64,000 bases of DNA from NCBI GenBank assembly GCA_030068075.1, contig CM057837.1, positions 24,100,589 through 24,164,588 of the forward strand, in the 5' to 3' direction. The stretch is from Paguma larvata. Lineage: Eukaryota > Chordata > Mammalia > Carnivora > Viverridae. The translations under genes and the position numbers were made by a program. Within the stretch, counting starts at the first letter, position 1, and each line of letters begins with the position of its first letter. The notes under the pieces are model-generated. The model was not told where the DNA came from, did not search any database, and saw only the letters and a program-made list of their open reading frames with translations. Positions 59,323 through 64,000 of this stretch are shown piece after piece.

Positions 59323-59739
59323 CTTCTTCCTTTTCTTCTCCTTCTTCTTCTTCCTCCTCATCCCCTTCTTCTTCTTCTTCTTCCTCTCCCTTCTCCTCCT
59401 CCTCCCTCTCCTCCTCCTCCTCCTCCTCCCTCTCCTCCTCCTCCTCCTCCCTCTCCTCCTCCTCCCTCTCCTCCTCCTCCCTCCCCTCCCTCCCCTTCTC
59501 CTCCTCCTCCCTCCCCTCCTCCTCCTCCTCCCTCCCCTCCTCCTCCTCCTCCCTCTCCTCCTCCTCCTCCTCCCTCTCCTCCTCCTCCTCCTCCTCCCTC
59601 TCCTCCTCCTCCCTCTCCTCCTCCTCCTTCTCCTCCTCCTCCTCCTCCTCCTCCTCCTCCCTCTCCTCCTCCTCCTCCTCCTCCTTCTCTTCCTCCTCCT
59701 CCTCCTCCTCCTCCTCCTCCTCCTCCTTCTCCTTCTTTT
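59323..59739. repeat. (CCT)n polypyrimidine-polypurine tract, about 415 bp
   Basis: It consists almost wholly of CTC/CCT/TTC triplets with repeated CTCCTCCTCCTCCCTCTC blocks; a single A occurs near its start. It begins as CTTCTTCTT and ends CTTCTCCTTCTTTTG. The proline-rich frame on the plus strand and the arginine-rich frame on the minus strand across it are artefacts. Confidence 0.97.
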
Positions 59740-60169
59740 GAACAAAATAAGCTATTTATTTTGGATTATATTTTCAAAAACTGAAAATAAAATTTTAACA
59801 ATTATAATAGGGAAATCTATATGAATATAGGCACACACATGCATGCACGTACATATACAAAATGTAGTTCACTGAGAGTAGACGCAAGAATGTTTATTTT
59901 TAGGAAAAGTTAATTTTTAGCCTAATCGAGAATTACAATTGCAAGCATGCCTACCTATAATGCACAATAACAAAACATTTTATTTAGCCCGTCAACAAAT
60001 TTTGCAAAAAATGCTCAATAAAAGGGAGGAAAAGTTTCCTAAAATGACCCGTAAGTGAGGAAACCTTAGGCTAATAGGATTAATGTTCACTATAAAATAA
60101 CCAAGGGCCCTTTCTGCTTCCATATATTCTGTACGAACCATGAACTGAGGAAGAAAACCAGAATTTTGG
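59740..60169. other. AT-rich unique DNA
   Basis: No gene is seen. A short TACA/CACA stretch lies near 59830. Confidence 0.4.
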
Positions 60170-61300
60170 TGCTGTGATAAAATGCCATTAGAAAAGTAAA
60201 TGAAATAGGTTTACCTATTAATAAGAAAATAAACCAGGTGCACAATCCCCATCGCTACATTAATGAAACTGTGAAATAACAGAATGAAAAAGAAAGGATA
60301 TTTACACTAGCAGTTTCCCGACATAACAAGTTGATTAAAAATAGAAAGACATATCTTGCCATTGGAGAGGAAGACTCAGTTTTAAAGAGGTCTATTCTCT
60401 CCTAATTTATCCTTTAAATTTGGTCCAAATGGAATTAAAAGTGCATTTTTTTTCCAACTTGCAAAATAATGTTAAGCATCAATTGAGAGAAAAAAAATGC
60501 AACTCCAGACAGGGACTATTCTGAAAAAAAGAAGAGAAATAAGAGAGAACTCAATGGAATCAACTAAAAATCGTCAATAATTTTAAAGTATCAATCAGAG
60601 GTAAGGCAAAGAAACAGAAATGCAGCCGATTATATGTGGGAATTCCTAAAAAACTATGGTGGGAATTAAAATAACTGCTTAAGTTAAGATACGTAACTTG
60701 AGTAAGTAACACTTTAAAAGCAGAGGAATGATTGATGGGAAAAAAATAAAATGATGAAATAATTAACAACGACAACAACAAAAAGAAAATACAAAGAATG
60801 TATGACGGTAAGACAAACATGTTTTAAATACAAACACAAAACTCGAAAGGCACGAAGCACAATATTCTCATATTTCAATACACGACTTGTGTACAACCAA
60901 GAAGTAAAATACCGTCATAAAATGTTGGTGAAAAAACGTGGCATTTCATTTGCAATGCGTGGCAAATGGCTGACATCCTTAGTCATCAGAGATCTCTTAG
61001 AAACCAGTAACAAAGACACTAATATTCCAAGGGAAATGAAAAAACAAAAACAAAAACGAAGACCGCAGAATACAGGGAAGTAAAAATGACTAGTGCGGTT
61101 TAAGGACATACGAAGATGATTGAACTGAACGATACCTGAAGAAAAGCAATTTCTTTGCAGTATCACGCTGTCAGAGATGAAAACACCGACGTCCAGTGTT
61201 TGTACTGTTGGAAACAAGAAGTCCCAGAAACAAACTCTGGGAGACAAGGTTGACGAGGACAATCTCTACACTTTGGGGGGAATCTCTACTTGTGACTCCA
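60170..61300 (+). mobile_element. Very old L1 ORF2 relic, sense
   Basis: GAAAGACATATCTTGCCATTGGAG...GACTCAGTTTTAAAGAGGTC, GCAATGCGTGGCAAATGG and CTCTTAGAAACCAGTAACAAAGACACTAATATTCC follow the L1 ORF2 order at low identity. All frames are broken. Confidence 0.5.
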
Positions 61301-61639
61301 CATACAAATTTTAGATATACTTAATTCCAACGAAGTGGAAATAGGGGGACTCTTTCAACAAATTAGCTGGAGAAATTAAAAACCAGTTTATATATAAGCA
61401 TGTCTAAACTTTCTTCTCAATTCTGGGCTGAGGCCGGTTGAGGGGACGTGGCCGATCTGGTGTCCTTTTCACGGGTAGCACAGCCACAGAGTCACAATCA
61501 CGGCATCTCAGCCTGGTCCCCATGTATGGGAAGTCACTAACAAGTGCATCTTCTAAAAAGTAACTTAATAAACTATAATAAAGCTCATACCCCTATAAAT
61601 CCCATGCAGATCATGAAATAGAACTTAACCGGTTTTCCT

Positions 61640-61840
61640 AGACGCCCTTCCTCTACGTCCTAGGGATATGTATAGGTGTGAATACACACATATATTATGA
61701 ACTTCTAGATTTAAGCATATTTAGCATATTTGAACATAGTCTATGAATTTTAATCCATTGTGATTATTATCCTTATTGAAGCTTCTGAATACTATCTTTG
61801 GCCAGTGAGCGATTAGGAAGTACCCCTGGATAATAAATCA
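61640..61840 (-). mobile_element. Ancient L1-type segment, antisense
   Basis: GTCTATGAATTTTAATCCATTGTGATTATTATCC...TCTTTGGCCAGTGAGCG parallels the segment at 55375-55455. Confidence 0.5.
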
Positions 61841-61999
61841 TTCATTCATTCGTTCATTCATTAGTTCATTTGCTCATTCATTTAACTGAGTATACCTATT
61901 GTAGGCAAGATATACAACTAGACAATGTACATAATATAAAAATTAAGAAGATTTGGTCCTTGTCCACAAAAAGCTTGCAGTGCAATGAGAAATAACATA
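61838..61999 (-). mobile_element. L2 3' end, antisense, with ATTC repeats
   Basis: ATTCATTCATTCGTTCATTCATTAGTTCATTTGCTCATTCATTTAACTGAG is an expanded L2 tail, followed by the L2-type TTGTCCACAAAAAGCTTGCAGTGC. Confidence 0.65.
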
Positions 62000-62094
62000 T
62001 ATACAGACTGCATCTAGAAAGCGGTATCACAAAAGACAGAGAAATAAAGATGTGCTCTAGTGATTTTGAGGTAAAGCTGGTATAGGCTGCATTT

Positions 62095-62370
62095 TGTCAC
62101 GAATCCAGCCCCTCTCTGCTCTGCCCTCCTTAGCATGAGGACTCCATTTCGTGATCTAAGATGGCGACTGCGTCCTCGGTGACAATGCTCATATCCAGCC
62201 AGCAAGGAAAGTGGAGAGGAAGGGAGAGCGGGCTCTTATCTTTTCAGGTCAGCACCTGGAAGTCGTACCTATCACGTCCTCTCCTCCACCAATGGCCACG
62301 ACTTAGTCGCATGGCCACGCCTAGCTGCAAGGGAGGCTGGGAAACGTAATCTCTGGTCAACCTGTGTGCC
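62095..62370 (+). mobile_element. Old interspersed repeat, family not assigned
   Basis: CCAATGGCCACGACTTAGTCGCATGGCCACGCC and CTGCAAGGGAGGCTGGGAAACGTAATC belong to a common mammalian repeat whose name I cannot recall. The open frame starting ATGGCGACTGCG (62161) lies inside it and is not a gene. Confidence 0.45.
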
Positions 62371-63139
62371 TTTTCATTCCGCTTCGTGCAACCCCTGTGT
62401 AGACCTTCAAGTCTCCAAATTTAATATCCTACGAATGACCCAGGATCTTGTTTTAAAAAGGAGATTCCGATTCAGGAGGCATGGGTTGGAGGGGGCGGGG
62501 GGATGTTGGAGTTCTGCGTTCTAACAGGCTCCTAGGTGGAGCAGAAACTGTTGGTTCTTAAGTACCACACCTCAAGGGTAGGAGGGGTTGCCTGCTCTCA
62601 GGTGACTCAGTCCTACAGACCCTGGAGTCTCCATTCATCTGTAACGGATGCTTCTGCAGCTGTTTGGGTAAATACCTTTGAGGAACGTTGAGTGTTTGTA
62701 TTAAATACCCAGATAATGGGCCGTGTACAAAGGGCCATCAGAAGGCTTTTTGCCCAATGTAAATCGTATATTAGCTTTTGTTGAGAATTTGAAGTTTTCC
62801 CTTAGGATTAGAAAGTTTGGGTAATAATAATTTTTTAAATGAGTTATTTTCTAGGTCGAAAACAAATCACAGCAGCACACAGATTTCTTGGCACGATAAA
62901 TATTTAGATCTGTGGCCTTCATCCAGTTTTCTTCAAACACTTTTGCAAGTGTGAATAATTCTCCTGTATGCCAGTATAAATAGCATTTTTATTTCCTAGA
63001 GAAATCTAAACACTTAAAGGCCCTTGAAGTGTGTTATCTTTACATTTTGGTTAATAAGATAGAGTCGCGAAGCCTTCCTTGGGCCGGGGGGCAGCTGTCT
63101 CTGGCGGGCGCTCCCTCTGCGTCCGCCACCTCTCCAGCG

Positions 63140-63235
63140 TGGCCCTGAACTGTCAGCCCCAGCACGGGAGACCTGTCTTGCCCTTGTTCGCCCTGGTGTC
63201 CCGCAGCCTAGAACATTGCCGGTTCCCAGGGCCAG
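63140..63235 (+). mobile_element. L2 3'-end fragment, sense
   Basis: GAACTGTCAGCCCCAGCACGGGAGACCTGTCTTGCCC...CCGCAGCCTAGAACATTGCC matches the L2 consensus (CTGTAAGCTCC...GGCAGGGA...CCTAGAACAGTGCC). Confidence 0.6.
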
Positions 63236-63509
63236 CTTTGGAATTTTTTGATTTCTCCGTTTGTTTTGTCCCCCGGCAACTGGCCTTTTCTGCTTGACCT
63301 GGTAGTGCCTGGGGCAGGGCTTTGATCTCACTCCAGCCAGGCGCAATCCCTGGCTTGGTTTATCGGAATAGGCCAGGGTCGTTAGGAAGATTATAGGAGG
63401 GAAGGTGAGTAGAAGTACGCGGTGGGTCAGAGAATGCCATACAAATGTAACGGGGCGTTACTTTGCGTAATGCTAATTATGACTTTTGTTATAAGTTTTG
63501 CTGCATGCC

Positions 63510-63640
63510 AGAAGTAAATGTTCTACATCATTCTCTCCCGTAATTCTCATCTCCGTGTCTCAAATGGAGACGCTGGAGTTTAGCCGAGGTCAGGCAGAGC
63601 CGGAATCTGACCCAGACCCGGGACGGCAGAGCCCCCGTGC
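63510..63640 (-). mobile_element. MIR-like relic, antisense
   Basis: CATTCTCTCCCGTAATTCTCATCTCCGTGTCTCAAATGGAGACGC...GTCAGGCAGAGCCGGAATCTGACCC resembles an antisense MIR. Confidence 0.5.
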
Positions 63641-64000
63641 CGTTCAGTTGGAAACACTTCAATCTGATGCCATGATCAGTTGAGATTCGGGGCTACGTCC
63701 AGGCTCGAGTCTGGGTTTTTAAGTCGCAGTTTTCTTTAGTTTCTTTTCACATCCCCAAATGTGCTTTCCCTACCGGGAGTGCCTCCTGGTGAATTTTAGT
63801 TCGTCGGTCTCCGACGTGCGGGCTGAATGGTCCCTCTGTATGCGGGCATCGGAGACGCGTGGGCTGTGTGGGAGCCTGTCGCGTGCACGCACCACACGGG
63901 AGGGATCTAAGCCTCTGTCGTGTTTCTGGTTTACCTACAAGAGGAGACCCAGAACCTGGCGTGAAAGGAGCAAGAGAGAGCAGCTGGGGAGCGATACCTC

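Larger units (their letters stand above)
62371..64000. other. Mostly unique DNA with L2 and MIR relics
   Basis: 62371-63030 shows nothing recognisable. 63031-63350 is GC-rich and includes an L2 end. 63360-64000 holds a MIR-like piece and otherwise unique DNA with scattered CpGs. No exon is supported. Confidence 0.4.

Noticed and set aside
59146..59784. 212-codon proline-rich frame and the opposite 143-codon arginine-rich frame
   Set aside because: Both simply translate the CCT/AGG triplet tract. There is no start context, splice site or non-repeat coding sequence.
62161..62349. Open frame starting ATGGCGACTGCG, resembling a first exon
   Set aside because: It sits inside an old interspersed repeat that is common across mammals.

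Overview
This window is carnivore nuclear DNA, almost certainly from a cat-family (feliform) genome. It carries about 45 copies of a roughly 200-bp tRNA-derived SINE. Each copy opens with a box resembling GGGGCGCCTGGGTGGCTCAG, then has a CT-rich stretch and an AATAAA/A-rich tail. This is the felid form of the carnivore CAN-SINE (SINEC); the dog form reads differently. There are no bacterial operons, ribosome binding sites, phage genes or CRISPR arrays. Most long open frames come from repeats or chance.

Only one protein-coding feature is well supported: the 3'-terminal coding exon of an unrecognised plus-strand gene (31370-31548). It has a good splice acceptor, 58 full codons, a GC-rich coding bias and a stop. 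The following non-repeat sequence contains a series of polyadenylation signals (about 31.7, 32.27, 33.09, 34.75 and 35.06 kb). I could not find an earlier exon of this gene in the 31 kb upstream, so that stretch is probably its last intron or introns.

Layout. 1-1.7 kb is plain AT-rich DNA with one unexplained 86-codon open frame. 2.0-4.1 kb is a very long antisense L2 relic. 4.5-8.5 kb has clustered SINEs and an L1 whose 5' part is inverted. 8.5-14.3 kb is mostly unique, with a Tigger-like DNA transposon. 14.3-18.1 kb is old antisense L1 with SINEs inside. 18.2-21 kb is mixed unique DNA and SINEs. 21-24.2 kb is L1 plus a SINE with a hugely expanded CTCTCTCC tail. 24.2-31 kb has unique DNA, a perfect palindrome, an antisense L1 3' end, L2 and MER5A. 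31-36 kb is the terminal exon, 3' UTR and flank. 37-40 kb holds L1, Tigger-like and MaLR-like relics. 40.4-50 kb is the GC-richest and most CpG-rich part, with a strong CTCF-type motif at 43.45 kb and a weakly supported cysteine-rich exon on the minus strand at 45.0 kb. 50-59 kb is L1, L2 and SINE dense. 59.3-59.74 kb is a 420-bp CCT-type polypyrimidine tract. 60-64 kb is old L1, L2 and MIR relics and unique DNA.

The most useful leads are the unidentified terminal exon, a diverged 60-bp acceptor-like segment present twice 1.66 kb apart (one copy inside an L1), the CTCF motif beside a CpG-rich domain, the co-phased minus-strand exon candidates, and the structured DNA (palindrome, CCT tract). 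Family names given for repeats are from pattern memory; no database search was possible.
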